A DNA stretch of 64,000 nt from Streptomyces sp. NL15-2K (GCF_030551255.1 NZ_CP130630.1:11531001-11595000), one strand, 5' to 3'; shown: positions 52,443 through 61,463, counted from the first letter of the stretch. Translations and numbers: made by a program. The notes: generated by a model from the sequence alone, not told the origin.

Positions 52443-52982
52443 TCATGTCCGTTGCTTGACCTCGAACTGCAGCGAGTGGGTGGTGAGCTTCTCCAGCAGT
52501 GCGATCAGCGTCCGCTGTTCGTCCGCGCTGAGCGAGCCCGCCCATTCCTGTTCACGTTCGTTGTGCGCCTGGAAAGCCGTGGTGATCGCGTGCAGACCGC
52601 TCTCGGTGAGGCTGAGGTTGACCGCGCGTCCGTCGTGCGGGGCACGCGCCTTGGTGACGAGACCGTCCCGCTCCAGCGTGTTCACCAGCGCCGACACGGC
52701 CGCACGACTCATGCCGGACAGCTCCGCGACCTTCTTCGCCTCGACGGGGCTCGACAGCCAGATCGCGAACAGCACGCGGAAGCCGGGCCACGACCATCCG
52801 CGGGGCCGGTGGACGGTTGATTCCAGGTCGTAGACCAGCATGTTCGCGGCGCGGTGGAGGGTGAGCACCAACCGCATCGCCAGGGGATCGACGCCCGGAA
52901 GCTCACGGCTCGCGCGGCTGATCGCATGATCGATGAACGACCAGAAATTCAGGTCCTCGTTGTCCGGGTGCTCGTGGTCCAC
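52443..52982 (-). CDS. MarR family regulator (first)
   Basis: The 179-residue protein has the MarR winged helix: AKKVAELSGMSRAAVSALVNTLERDGLVTKARAPHDGRAVNLSLTESG (read in parts). The preceding helices include RLVLTLHRAANMLVYDLEST. It is convergent with the FAH gene and divergent from the aldehyde dehydrogenase at 53106; the operator copy f lies between. The GTG at 52982 is the likely start, with a weak ribosome binding site. Confidence 0.82.
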   Translation of the reverse strand: MDHEHPDNEDLNFWSFIDHAISRASRELPGVDPLAMRLVLTLHRAANMLVYDLESTVHRPRGWSWPGFRVLFAIWLSSPVEAKKVAELSGMSRAAVSALVNTLERDGLVTKARAPHDGRAVNLSLTESGLHAITTAFQAHNEREQEWAGSLSADEQRTLIALLEKLTTHSLQFEVKQRT

Positions 52983-53060
52983 ACCAGGAGTGTAGGCCGG
53001 ACGGCCGATCTTCCTCCGGCCCGCCTTCGCAGCCGGACTCTGCCGCGTACCGCGCCCCGT

Positions 53061-53079
53061 TTTCCGAAACGTATCGAAT
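53061..53079. promoter_or_regulatory. TetR operator copy f
   Basis: TTTCCGAAACGTATCGAAT matches the CGAAACGTATCGAAT core of copy a exactly. It lies 27 bp before the aldehyde dehydrogenase ATG, in the MarR-divergent promoter region. Confidence 0.65.
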
Positions 53080-53105
53080 GTCCCAGGGACAAGAGGAAAG
53101 CCTTT

Positions 53106-54590
53106 ATGAGCACCAAGACCGCTGCCGCAGAAGTCCTCAGCGAGAAGTCGCTCTTCCAGGAGTCGGCCTATGTCGACGGACGCTGGGTCAGTCACGGGGA
53201 GTCCGGGCGGTTCTCCGTCGACAACCCTTCCACGGGCGCGACGATCGCGGATCTGCCGTCCATGAGCCGGGCCCAGGTGGCCGATGCCATCACGGCGGCC
53301 GGCCGCGCGCTCCCGGACTGGCGCGCCCGGTCCGGCAAGCAGCGGGCCCAGGTCCTGCGCCGTTGGTTCGAGCTCGTGACGGAACACGCGGAGGATCTCG
53401 CTCGCCTGATCACCCTGGAGGAGGGCAAGCCCCTCGCGGAAGCACGTGGCGAGGTGGCGTACGCGGCGTCGTTCATCGAGTGGTTCGCCGAGGAAGCGAA
53501 GCGCGTGCGCGGCGACATCTTCCCGGCCCCCGACCCGTCACGCCGCGTCCTCGTACTCAAGGAGCCGGTCGGCGTGTGCGTCGCCATCACACCCTGGAAC
53601 TTCCCGGCGGCCATGATCACGCGCAAGGCCGCGCCGGCCCTCGCCGCCGGATGCACGATGGTCGTCAAGCCGGCCGCCCAGACGCCGCTGACCGCACTCG
53701 CGCTCGCTGAGCTCGCCGAACGCGCCGGCGTCCCGGCGGGCGTCCTCAACGTCGTCCTGGGCAAGGCCCGTGAGATCGGTCCGGAGCTGACCGGCAACCC
53801 AGCGGTGCGCAAGGTGAGTTTCACCGGCTCGACCGAGGTGGGACGCCTCCTGCTCACCGAGTGCGCGCAGACGGTGAAGAAGGTCTCGATGGAGCTCGGG
53901 GGCAACGCGCCGGTCCTGGTCTTCGACGACGCCGACCTTGAGGCGGCCGTCGAGGGCGTCCTCGCCAGCAAGTACCGCAACACCGGCCAGGCGTGCATCA
54001 GCGCGAACCGGGTCTACGTCCAGTCCGGCATCTACGACCGCTTCGCCGAGGAAATCGCCAAGCGAGTCAGCGAGTTGACTGTCGGCGACGGTTTCGAACC
54101 CGGCGCGGAGCAGGGGCCGCTGATCGATGCCGCCGCCGTCGACAAGGTCCAGGAACACATCACCGATGCCACCGGCCACGGCGCACGCGTCCTGTGCGGC
54201 GGGTCGGGCCACGGGCGTGGGGGGTTCTTCTTCCAGCCGACCGTGCTCGCCGACGTGGCCCCCGGTATGAAGATCACGCGGGAGGAGACGTTCGGTCCGG
54301 TCACCCCGCTCATCCGGTTCGTCGACGAGGCGGACGCGATCCGCATGGCCAATGACACCGAGTACGGGCTCGCGGCCTACGTCTACAGCCGCGACGCCGA
54401 GCGGATCTGGCGGGTCTCCGCAGCGATCGAGGCGGGCATGGTCGGCATCAACTCGGGGCTGATCTCCAACGAGGTCGCACCGTTCGGCGGCATCAAGCAG
54501 TCGGGCCTCGGGCGTGAGGGCTCGGTCCACGGCATCGACGAGTACCTGGAGATGAAGTACCTCTCCTGGGAAGGCGCGGGTGCCCGGTAG
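53106..54590 (+). CDS. Aldehyde dehydrogenase, succinate-semialdehyde type
   Basis: The 494-residue protein has the full aldehyde dehydrogenase fold: TPWNFPAAMITRKAAPALAAG, MELGGNAPVLVF with the catalytic Glu, and NTGQACISANRVY with the catalytic Cys. It resembles NAD(P)-dependent succinate-semialdehyde dehydrogenases, but neighbours suggest an aromatic or pathway aldehyde. The start at 53106 follows GAGGAAAG. It is 43 bp before the aldolase gene, so the aldehyde released there may be its substrate. Confidence 0.88.
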   Translation: MSTKTAAAEVLSEKSLFQESAYVDGRWVSHGESGRFSVDNPSTGATIADLPSMSRAQVADAITAAGRALPDWRARSGKQRAQVLRRWFELVTEHAEDLARLITLEEGKPLAEARGEVAYAASFIEWFAEEAKRVRGDIFPAPDPSRRVLVLKEPVGVCVAITPWNFPAAMITRKAAPALAAGCTMVVKPAAQTPLTALALAELAERAGVPAGVLNVVLGKAREIGPELTGNPAVRKVSFTGSTEVGRLLLTECAQTVKKVSMELGGNAPVLVFDDADLEAAVEGVLASKYRNTGQACISANRVYVQSGIYDRFAEEIAKRVSELTVGDGFEPGAEQGPLIDAAAVDKVQEHITDATGHGARVLCGGSGHGRGGFFFQPTVLADVAPGMKITREETFGPVTPLIRFVDEADAIRMANDTEYGLAAYVYSRDAERIWRVSAAIEAGMVGINSGLISNEVAPFGGIKQSGLGREGSVHGIDEYLEMKYLSWEGAGAR

Positions 54591-54633
54591 ACCTCCACGG
54601 ACTCAACGCACACGACGAACGAAAGGGACAGGC

Positions 54634-55653
54634 ATGTCCGCATACACCCGTGCCGAGGCACGTGGCTGGGCCCGCGAGAAGCTTGTCGGCGCGGTCAACT
54701 GCACCATCCCCTCGTTCACCGGCGACCTGCGGGCCGTCAATGAGCGAGCCGTCCGCCACGACATCCGCCTCGCCAAGGAGCATGGTTTCATCGGCACCCT
54801 CGGTGTCTCCGAGATCAGCATCACCCTCGACGAGTACCTGGAGTTCCTCCGCATCTCCAAGGACGAGGCCGGCGACAACTTCTACGTTGTCCACCACGCG
54901 AGCTGGAACGACCTCGAGCAGAACCTCGAAGCGGTCCGTGGTGCCGAAGCGGCGGGAGCGGACCTGGTGCTGCTGGCCTACCCGCCCAACTTCTACCCGG
55001 AGTCCGAGCAGGAGATCTACGACTACACCAAGGCGGTCTGCGAGGCCACGAACCTCGGGATCATCCTGTTCCCGATGACCATCTGGAACTTCGGCGCTCG
55101 CATCCACCCCTCCGATCTCCCGACCCGGCTGATCCGCCGTCTGATCGACGACATCCCCAACATCGCGGTCATCAAGGCCGAAGGCGGATACCCCAACATC
55201 CAGAGCGCCGTCGAGTGCAACCGGCTCTTCGGCGACGAGGTGGTCATATCGGTGCCGATCGAGGGCGATCTGATCCCTCTCTCGCAGGTGATGCCCATTC
55301 AGTTGTCGGCAACCAGCGACCACGAGTACTTCGGCCCGATGATCCCGCGCGTCATGCAATTGCTGCGCGACGGGAAACATGACGAGGCGACGGCGATCTA
55401 CTGGCAGCTGCACCCCGCCCGCAAGACCAAGGCCGCACTGTTCGGGACCCTGCACGGTGGGTCGGTCCTCAACCGCCAGGCCTGGAAGTTCCAGGGCTGG
55501 CTGCAGGGGTACAACGGGGGACCGCTCCGCCAGCCGACGATGCGCCTCCAGGACAGCCAGATGGCCGCCCTGCGCAAGGGACTCGTGGACGCCGGCCTGG
55601 AGCCGAGCATGGATCCCATCCGTGAGTTCTTCACTGGACGCAACCGGGCCTGA
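54634..55653 (+). CDS. Dihydrodipicolinate synthase family aldolase
   Basis: The 339-residue protein has a DHDPS/NAL-type TIM barrel, with the Schiff-base Lys in IAVIKAEGGYPN and AYPPNFYPES before it. The sequence is closer in length to hydratase-aldolases, which split hydroxybenzylidene-pyruvate-type compounds into an aldehyde and pyruvate, than to lysine-pathway DHDPS. It follows the aldehyde dehydrogenase in the same direction with a weak GAAAGGGAC ribosome binding site. A pyruvate-releasing step in the side-chain route is inferred. Confidence 0.85.
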   Translation: MSAYTRAEARGWAREKLVGAVNCTIPSFTGDLRAVNERAVRHDIRLAKEHGFIGTLGVSEISITLDEYLEFLRISKDEAGDNFYVVHHASWNDLEQNLEAVRGAEAAGADLVLLAYPPNFYPESEQEIYDYTKAVCEATNLGIILFPMTIWNFGARIHPSDLPTRLIRRLIDDIPNIAVIKAEGGYPNIQSAVECNRLFGDEVVISVPIEGDLIPLSQVMPIQLSATSDHEYFGPMIPRVMQLLRDGKHDEATAIYWQLHPARKTKAALFGTLHGGSVLNRQAWKFQGWLQGYNGGPLRQPTMRLQDSQMAALRKGLVDAGLEPSMDPIREFFTGRNRA

Positions 55654-56003
55654 GCTTGATCTTCAACTGCGCCGGGGCACCTGACCTGCTGATCTCGTCG
55701 TCCTCGTGAGACAGCAGTACGGCCGTTCTTCACCCGTCGACATATCGAACAAGGTCGCGTGGAGGACGGCCGCTGTGCGGAGTCTGGCTTGTGCAGGTGC
55801 CGTTGACGCCGCGCTTAGCGGTCGTGGCCGACGACGGAGTGCTCCGCCGGCGTCGTGCGCGGGGAGGCGACACCCGCGCCGCCGTCCACGATCGACCGGG
55901 TCGTCCACATCGTGCGCGACGAACCGGAAGTGCCATACACGCTCTCAGTCTGGCGTGGCTGGCCGAGCTCAGCGCGCATGCCCTCCCGTACTGCTTTTGC
56001 TCG
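55654..56003. other. Gene-free stretch, possible decayed coding DNA
   Basis: No clear gene was found between the aldolase and the IS110 remnant. Both strands have open frames rich in Arg and Pro without family resemblance. The segment may be decayed DNA linked to the neighbouring transposase remnant. Confidence 0.3.
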
Positions 56004-56437
56004 TCAAGCCGCCAAAGCGATTGGCGGCGCTGGCGGGTTGCACCGCCAAACGCGCAGGAGGGCCCAGACGACGTTGACACGGCGGCGAGCGAGGGCGAGG
56101 ACCGCCTGGCTGTGACGCCTGCCCCCGGCGGGCTTGCGATCGTAGAAACGCCGTGAATCCTCGCAGTAGCGGATGCTGACCAGACGGAGTCGCCGAAGCC
56201 GGCAAGGCGGCCAAGGGTGCCGATGACAGCCATGTCGCCGCCATGAGCAGCCAGGAACTCTGCACCGAGGATGACGCCCCGGCCGGGCATGCTGGTGATC
56301 ACCTCGAAGGATGGGTGGTCGTAAAATCGGACCTCGATGAGCCTTTCCACCTCGGCGATCTGCTGGTTGAGGACAATCACCTCCGTCGCCAACGTGTGCA
56401 CCAGCTGAGCAGTCAGCTCCTTTCCGCCGACCGACAC
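56004..56437 (-). pseudogene. IS110-family transposase remnant
   Basis: One minus-strand frame reads HPSFEVITSMPGRGVILGAEFL, the start of the C-terminal transposase domain of IS110. Another frame reads RRFYDRKPAGGRRHSQAVLALARRRVNVVWALLR, the usual end of that protein, and stops at 56004. At least one frameshift lies between. The N-terminal DEDD catalytic domain is missing, so the element is dead. Confidence 0.72.
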
Positions 56438-56453
56438 CCCTTCGCTGGAAACG

Positions 56454-57011
56454 TCACTGCGGCGGAACGAGCCGTCGCTGTCGTTCGGTGAGCGGCTGGG
56501 GCTGGTGCCGGGAGACCTTGGCGAGCAGGCGCGTGAGGGTGAGCTCCTCGTCGGGGGTCAGGTGTTCCAGCCAGCTCTTCTGGCGATGAGCGGTCCACCA
56601 GTGCAAAAACTCGTCGATGACGGTCTCGCCCTGCTCGGTGAGGGCGATGACGAGCATGCGTCCGTCGTCGGGCTGGGGTGTTCGGGTGAGGAGGCCGGCC
56701 CGTTCCAAGGTGTGCAGTGCCGAGGTGACGCTCGCGGTGGAGATGCTCAGCAGGTCGGCGAGTCTGCGCGGGGACATCGGACCGTCGTACTTGAGCGTGG
56801 TCATCAGCCGGAAGCCGGCGAAGGTCAGCCCGGCGGGGCGGGCGAAGTTCGTTTCGATGTCGCGTTCGATCTTCTTCGCGACCCGGACCAGGTTGAAGCC
56901 CACCGACGTGGATGCCAGGTGCGGGTCGACGTCGGGCAGGTCGAAGCCGGAGGCGGCGGCCAGACGTTCGCCGTGGCGCTGCGCGGCCGGATCTTGTGTC
57001 ACGAGCACCAC
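56454..57011 (-). CDS. MarR family regulator (second)
   Basis: The 185-residue protein carries the MarR winged helix MSPRRLADLLSISTASVTSALHTLERAGLLTRTPQPDDGRML (in parts) after the helical dimer part. It diverges from the carotenoid-type oxygenase gene at 57148, whose promoter region contains a palindrome suitable for its binding. It may sense the substrate or product of that oxygenase. Several GTG codons follow each other at the start; 57011 was taken, with AAGG just upstream. Confidence 0.82.
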   Translation of the reverse strand: MVLVTQDPAAQRHGERLAAASGFDLPDVDPHLASTSVGFNLVRVAKKIERDIETNFARPAGLTFAGFRLMTTLKYDGPMSPRRLADLLSISTASVTSALHTLERAGLLTRTPQPDDGRMLVIALTEQGETVIDEFLHWWTAHRQKSWLEHLTPDEELTLTRLLAKVSRHQPQPLTERQRRLVPPQ

Positions 57012-57073
57012 TCTGCCTTCGTCACCAGCACCCTCACAAGGGACTCACACTTCATTTCCTGCCCGCCAGTGTC

Positions 57074-57103
57074 TTGACATATCGGTTTCGGGAGCCTTCT
57101 ACT
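57074..57103 (+). promoter_or_regulatory. Candidate promoter of the oxygenase gene
   Basis: TTGACA at 57074-57079 and TCTACT at 57098-57103 are spaced by 18 bp, acceptable for a sigma-70-type promoter. It lies 45 bp before the oxygenase ATG and just upstream of the palindrome at 57116. Confidence 0.5.
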
Positions 57104-57115
57104 GCACTTCAAGTC

Positions 57116-57129
57116 GCTAGAAGTCTAGC
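57116..57129. promoter_or_regulatory. Palindrome, probable MarR operator
   Basis: GCTAGA-AG-TCTAGC is a perfect 6-bp inverted repeat, 13 bp downstream of the candidate -10 box and 18 bp before the oxygenase start. Binding there would block transcription. The divergent MarR gene is the obvious candidate. Confidence 0.55.
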
Positions 57130-57147
57130 AATCTCCGGAGGTCTTCC

Positions 57148-58635
57148 ATGACAGCGCCGTCCACGCCCTCCCCCAGCCGCACGGGCATGCGGTTCCCCGA
57201 CCAGCCGGTGTACTCGGGCTGGTCGACCCCCTCGCGCATCGAGGCCGACATCTTCGAGATCGAGGCCGACGGGGAGATCCCCCGCGACCTGCGCGGCCGC
57301 TACTACCAGATCGCTCCCGACCCGGCCTTCCCCAACCGCACCGGCGACGACCTCCCCTTCAACGGCGACGGCATGCTGCGCATGTTCACCTTCGCCGACG
57401 GCCACGTCGACTACCGCAGCCGCTACGTGCAGACCGAGAAGCTGAAGCTGGAACGCGCCGCCCGCCGTTCGCTGTTCGGCGCCTACCGCAACCCCTACAC
57501 CGACCACGTCACCGTGGCGGGCAAGAACCGGGGGGCGGCGAACACCAGCGTCGCCTTCCACGCCGGGAAGCTCCTGGTCCTGAAGGAGGACGCCCGCCCC
57601 ACGCGACTCGACACCGACTCCCTGGAGACCTACGGGGAATGGGACTTCGACGGTGGGGTCAGCAGCCCGACCTTCACCGCCCACCCCCGCGTCGACCCCG
57701 TGACAGGTGAGATGTTCGCCTTCGGATTCGAGGCGAAGGGCCTGGCCAGCCGGGACATCGCGTACTACGTCCTCGACGCCCACGGCAGGGTCCTGCACGA
57801 GGTGTGGTTGGAGGCCCCGTACACCAGCATGATCCACGACTTCGTCGTCACCCAGGACTATGTGATCTTCCCGGTGATGCCCAACGCCGCCGACCTCGAC
57901 CGGCTCAAGGCGGGCGGGCCGCACTGGCAGTGGGACCCGTCCAGGGAAACCTGCCTCGGAGTGATGCCGCGCTACGGCACCGCCGACCAGGTCCGCTGGT
58001 ACCGCGGCCCGGCCCGGTTCGCCTACCACTTCTTCAACGCCTACAACGAAGGCACCACGATCCACATCGACGGCTGTGTCGCAGAGGCTCAGCCGGCCCC
58101 GTTCCTGTACCCCGACACGCTCGTGTATGACGTCACCAAGGGCGTGTCACGGATCACCCGCTGGACGGCCGACTACGCGGCCGACGACGGCAAGGGCTTC
58201 GAAGAGCAGGTACTGCAGCCGGAGTTCGCCGAATTCCCGCTCATCGACGACCGGGTGGAAACGGGCCGGCACCGCATCGGGTTCACGGGGGCGCGTGTCA
58301 TCGGTGACGAGCACAAGAGCGCTGACGGCATACAGTCCCTCAACACGATCATCCGCTATGACTTCGACAAGCAGCAGGCCACCGGCCAGTACGTCCTGCC
58401 CGAACACTTCACCTTCCAGGAGCCGGTGTTCGTGCCCCGCAGCGACGACGCGCCCGAGGGCGACGGTTATCTCCTGGCCCTGGCCAACAACTGGACCACG
58501 ATGCTGAACGACTTGCTCATCCTCGACACCGCCGATCTGGCCGCCGGTCCTGTGGCCACTCTCCATCTCCCCCTCCGCCTGCGCAGCGGCATCCACGGGA
58601 CCTGGGTCCCCGAGCACCTCATCCAGGCCGGCTGA
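57148..58635 (+). CDS. Carotenoid/stilbene-cleaving dioxygenase family protein
   Basis: The 495-residue protein has the seven-bladed propeller of carotenoid cleavage oxygenases, with four spaced His ligands for iron: FTAHPRVDP, SMIHDFVVT, AYHFFNAYNEG and GIHGTWVP near the end. Bacterial members cleave carotenoids or stilbenoid C=C bonds to aldehydes. With aldehyde dehydrogenases and aromatic monooxygenases nearby, a lignostilbene- or isoeugenol-type aromatic substrate is more likely here. The start has GGAGGTC upstream. Confidence 0.88.
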   Translation: MTAPSTPSPSRTGMRFPDQPVYSGWSTPSRIEADIFEIEADGEIPRDLRGRYYQIAPDPAFPNRTGDDLPFNGDGMLRMFTFADGHVDYRSRYVQTEKLKLERAARRSLFGAYRNPYTDHVTVAGKNRGAANTSVAFHAGKLLVLKEDARPTRLDTDSLETYGEWDFDGGVSSPTFTAHPRVDPVTGEMFAFGFEAKGLASRDIAYYVLDAHGRVLHEVWLEAPYTSMIHDFVVTQDYVIFPVMPNAADLDRLKAGGPHWQWDPSRETCLGVMPRYGTADQVRWYRGPARFAYHFFNAYNEGTTIHIDGCVAEAQPAPFLYPDTLVYDVTKGVSRITRWTADYAADDGKGFEEQVLQPEFAEFPLIDDRVETGRHRIGFTGARVIGDEHKSADGIQSLNTIIRYDFDKQQATGQYVLPEHFTFQEPVFVPRSDDAPEGDGYLLALANNWTTMLNDLLILDTADLAAGPVATLHLPLRLRSGIHGTWVPEHLIQAG

Positions 58636-58639
58636 TCCG

Positions 58640-59075
58640 GCGGAACGGCGAAGACCGTCTCTACGCGGTCCAGGATCCGGCCGCACACGAGCATTACCTG
58701 CGGGGCCGCTTCCGCACCTGTGAGGACCCGGTTACGCGTTCTTGGCCCTGACCCCATTCCCGCGTGACGGGCCGGTCGACAGGATGCCGACCGCCACCGG
58801 GCGCCGGCCGTGGCGGCCTGCCCTGATCCACTCGAAGGTGGACGCCCCCGGATACCAGCCGCTGAACACGCACATCTTCGACGAGGACGGCGACCACCTC
58901 GACTCGGACACCGCCTTCGCGGTCAAGTCGTCCGCGGTCCGCACCTTCATCTCCCGCACGGCCGACGGCCCCCGGCCGTCCCGCCGGCGTCCGCGGCCCG
59001 TGGTTCTCGGTCGCGTACGACCTCGTCCCGACACCGTCGCGGCCCTCGCAACCCACCACCATCAAGGAGCAGTAG
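58640..59075 (+). pseudogene. Decayed intradiol (hydroxyquinol/catechol 1,2-) dioxygenase
   Basis: Across three frames the sequence reads LYAVQDPAAHEHYLRGRFRT, then PFPRDGPVDRMPTATGRRPWRPALIHSKVDAPGYQ with THIFDEDGDHLDSDTAFAVKSS, then PWFSVAYDLVPT before a stop at 59075. In living enzymes these are consecutive parts of the C-terminal half of hydroxyquinol 1,2-dioxygenase. At least two frameshifts interrupt it and the N-terminal half is absent. The active-site His of RPAHIH is present only as the altered RPALIH. Confidence 0.75.
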
Positions 59076-59080
59076 CGCCG

Positions 59081-60598
59081 ATGGACACCATCAGCACCAA
59101 CCGACCCCAAGCCGTCCCCCCGGCCGCGATCGCGTCGGAGCCGGACGACGGCACCCAACGGCTGCTCATCGGCGGCCAGTGGAGGGCGGCCGAGGGCGGC
59201 CGCACGACCTTCACCCTCAGCCCCATCACCGAGGAGCCGCTGGGACCCGTCGCGGCGGCGTCGCGGGCCGATGCCGCCGCAGCGGTGGAGGCGGCCCGCG
59301 CGGCGTTCGACAGCTGGTCGCACACATCTCCCGCAGAACGGCGAGCGATCCTCTCGCGCGCGGCAGACCTGCTGGAGGAACGTGCTCCCTCGATCGCCGC
59401 CACCATGACCGAGGAGAACGGCGCCGCAGCCTCCCGGGGCCACTTCAACGTCCACGTCGCCGTCGGAATCATGCGCGAGGCAGCCGTACAGGCCTACGGC
59501 CTGATCGGCGAGGTGCTGCCCTCCGACGTCCCCGGGCTGCGGGCCACGGCCGTGCGCCAGCCCGTGGGTGTGGTCGTGGGCATCGCGCCGTGGAACGCCC
59601 CGCTCATCCTCGGTGTCCGCGCCATCGCGTGGGCCCTGGCCTACGGCAACACCGTCGTCCTCAAGGGATCCGAGGAGTCGCCCCGTACACACGGCGCGAT
59701 CGTCGCCGTCCTGCGCGACGCCGGCATGCCCGACGGCGTGGTGAACCTGATCACCAACGCGCCCGAGGACGCCGCCGAGATCGTCGAAGAGCTGGTCGTC
59801 CACCCGAGCGTCGGCGCCGTGAACTTCACCGGCTCCACCCGGGTCGGCCGGATCATCGCCCAGAAGGCGGCCACCCACTTCAAGCGGACACTGCTGGAAC
59901 TGGGCGGCAAGGCGCCGCTGATCGTCCTCGACGACGCGGATCTCGACGCCGCCGTGGGCGCGGCATCCTTCGGCGCCTTCATGTACCAGGGCCAGATCTG
60001 CATGTCGACCGAGCGGATCGTCGTCGACCGGTCCGTGGCCGATGCCTTCACCGAGCGACTGGCCGCCCGTGCCAAGGCCCTGGTCACCGGCGACCCGAGG
60101 AACCCGGACACCCAGGTCGGCCCCGTCATCAACCGCCAGTCCCTCGGCCACCTGCGCGCCCTCCTGGACGACGCGGTTCAGCGCGGTGCGCTGATCGCCG
60201 CCGGTGGCGGCTTCGACGGCCTGGTCCACCAGCCCACCGTCGTCACCGGCGTCACCCCCGAGATGCGTCTGTACCACGAGGAGTCGTTCGGCCCCGTGGT
60301 GAGTGTGGTCGTCGCGGACGGCGTGGACGACGCCGTCCGCATCGCGAACGACACCCCCTACGGCCTGTCCAGCGCGGTGTTCGGCAAGGACGAATCCCGT
60401 GCCACGTCCGTGGCCGGAAGGCTGCACACCGGCGTCGTCCACGTCAACGGCGCCACCGTCCACGACGAGGTGCTGATGCCCTTCGGCGGCGTCGGCGACA
60501 GCGGCTGGGGCCGCTTCGGCGCACGCGCGGCATTGCACGAGTTCACCGATCTGCGCTGGGTCACCGTCTCCCAGCAGCCGCGCCACTACCCGATCTAG
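59081..60598 (+). CDS. Aromatic aldehyde dehydrogenase (vanillin/benzaldehyde type)
   Basis: The 505-residue protein has the aldehyde dehydrogenase motifs IAPWNAPLILGVRAIAWALA, LELGGKAPLIVLDDADL (catalytic Glu) and MYQGQICMSTERI (catalytic Cys). The segments YQGQICMS and NDTPYGLSSAVF are typical of vanillin, salicylaldehyde and benzaldehyde dehydrogenases. It probably oxidises the aromatic aldehyde made by the oxygenase at 57148. It starts 5 bp after the decayed dioxygenase ends. The NTF2-like gene follows after 17 bp. Confidence 0.87.
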   Translation: MDTISTNRPQAVPPAAIASEPDDGTQRLLIGGQWRAAEGGRTTFTLSPITEEPLGPVAAASRADAAAAVEAARAAFDSWSHTSPAERRAILSRAADLLEERAPSIAATMTEENGAAASRGHFNVHVAVGIMREAAVQAYGLIGEVLPSDVPGLRATAVRQPVGVVVGIAPWNAPLILGVRAIAWALAYGNTVVLKGSEESPRTHGAIVAVLRDAGMPDGVVNLITNAPEDAAEIVEELVVHPSVGAVNFTGSTRVGRIIAQKAATHFKRTLLELGGKAPLIVLDDADLDAAVGAASFGAFMYQGQICMSTERIVVDRSVADAFTERLAARAKALVTGDPRNPDTQVGPVINRQSLGHLRALLDDAVQRGALIAAGGGFDGLVHQPTVVTGVTPEMRLYHEESFGPVVSVVVADGVDDAVRIANDTPYGLSSAVFGKDESRATSVAGRLHTGVVHVNGATVHDEVLMPFGGVGDSGWGRFGARAALHEFTDLRWVTVSQQPRHYPI

Positions 60599-60615
60599 CA
60601 GGGAGATTTTCGCAC

Positions 60616-61236
60616 GTGGAGAATCTGATCGATCCTGAGACGGCGGAGCGCCTGGCGATCCGCGAACTGCTCGAGAACTGGGTGCTGTGGCGGGACGCGG
60701 CCGACCGGGACCGCTTCCGCGAGGTGTGGCACCCTGAGGGCCGGATGATGGCCACCTGGTTCCAGGGCACCGGCGACGAGTTCATCCACGTCAGCCGCGA
60801 GGGCTTCGACCGAGGCGTGCGCATCCTGCACTTCCTCGGCGGCACCACCGTCGAAATCGGCGGCAGCCGGGCGGTGGCACAGACCAAGATGACCATCTCC
60901 CAGCGTGGCCAGGTCGAGGGTGTCGAGTGCGACGTGGTGTGCACCGGCCGCTTCTACGACTTCCTTGCAAAGCACGACGGACGATGGACCATCGTGCTGC
61001 GCCAGCCCATCTACGAGAAGGACCGGCTGGATCCCGTCAGTATGGGCACCAGCCCCGATCTCGACCCCGACCTGCTCGCCGCGTTCCCCGAGGGCTACCG
61101 GCACCTCGCCTACCTCCAGAGCAGGATGGGCTACCCGGTCAAGCCCGACATGCCCGGACTGACCGGACCCGAAGTCAAGGCACTGTACGCCCGAGGAACG
61201 GCCTGGCTCGACGGCTCGGAGCCCCCGCTTCCGTAG
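60616..61236 (+). CDS. NTF2-like (SnoaL-type) protein
   Basis: The 206-residue protein has the alpha-beta barrel pattern of NTF2-like proteins: AIRELLENWVLWRDAADRDRFREVWHPEGRMMATW, then a beta sheet with CDVVCTGRFYDFLAKHDGRWTIVLRQPIYEKDRL. A longer C-terminal tail of about 60 residues follows. Such proteins serve as hydratases, isomerases or ring-hydroxylating small subunits; the exact role here is unknown. The GTG start follows AGGGAG and the gene is coupled to the aldehyde dehydrogenase. Confidence 0.75.
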   Translation: MENLIDPETAERLAIRELLENWVLWRDAADRDRFREVWHPEGRMMATWFQGTGDEFIHVSREGFDRGVRILHFLGGTTVEIGGSRAVAQTKMTISQRGQVEGVECDVVCTGRFYDFLAKHDGRWTIVLRQPIYEKDRLDPVSMGTSPDLDPDLLAAFPEGYRHLAYLQSRMGYPVKPDMPGLTGPEVKALYARGTAWLDGSEPPLP

Positions 61237-61299
61237 TACCGCCGATTACCGCCACACCGGTGCCGGACGACGAGCAACCTCGTGGCGGCGGATGCGGTA

Positions 61300-61463
61300 T
61301 CCGCGGAGCGGCCGACGCCATCGGGGGGCTCAGCTACACCCGTCGAAAGCGGGAGGGGCACTTCGGTGATGCCTGGGCGGCCTTGCTCGCGGCTAAGGGT
61401 AAGTACGACCCGCACAACTTGCTTTCCCAGTCGCGCCCCGTGTTCTTGCGGGCTATCCCCTGA
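61300..61463 (+). pseudogene. Remnant of an FAD-linked oxidase C-terminus
   Basis: The frame reads GDAWAALLAAKGKYDPHNLLSQSRPVF before a stop at 61463. The part KYDPHNLLS is like the C-terminal end of vanillyl-alcohol-oxidase-type flavoproteins. The rest of such a gene is missing. The left border is approximate. Confidence 0.4.

Noticed and set aside
57078..57096. ATATCGGTTTCGGG as an eighth TetR operator
   Set aside because: It carries CGAAACC instead of CGAAACG and lacks the second half; it overlaps a promoter likely controlled by MarR.
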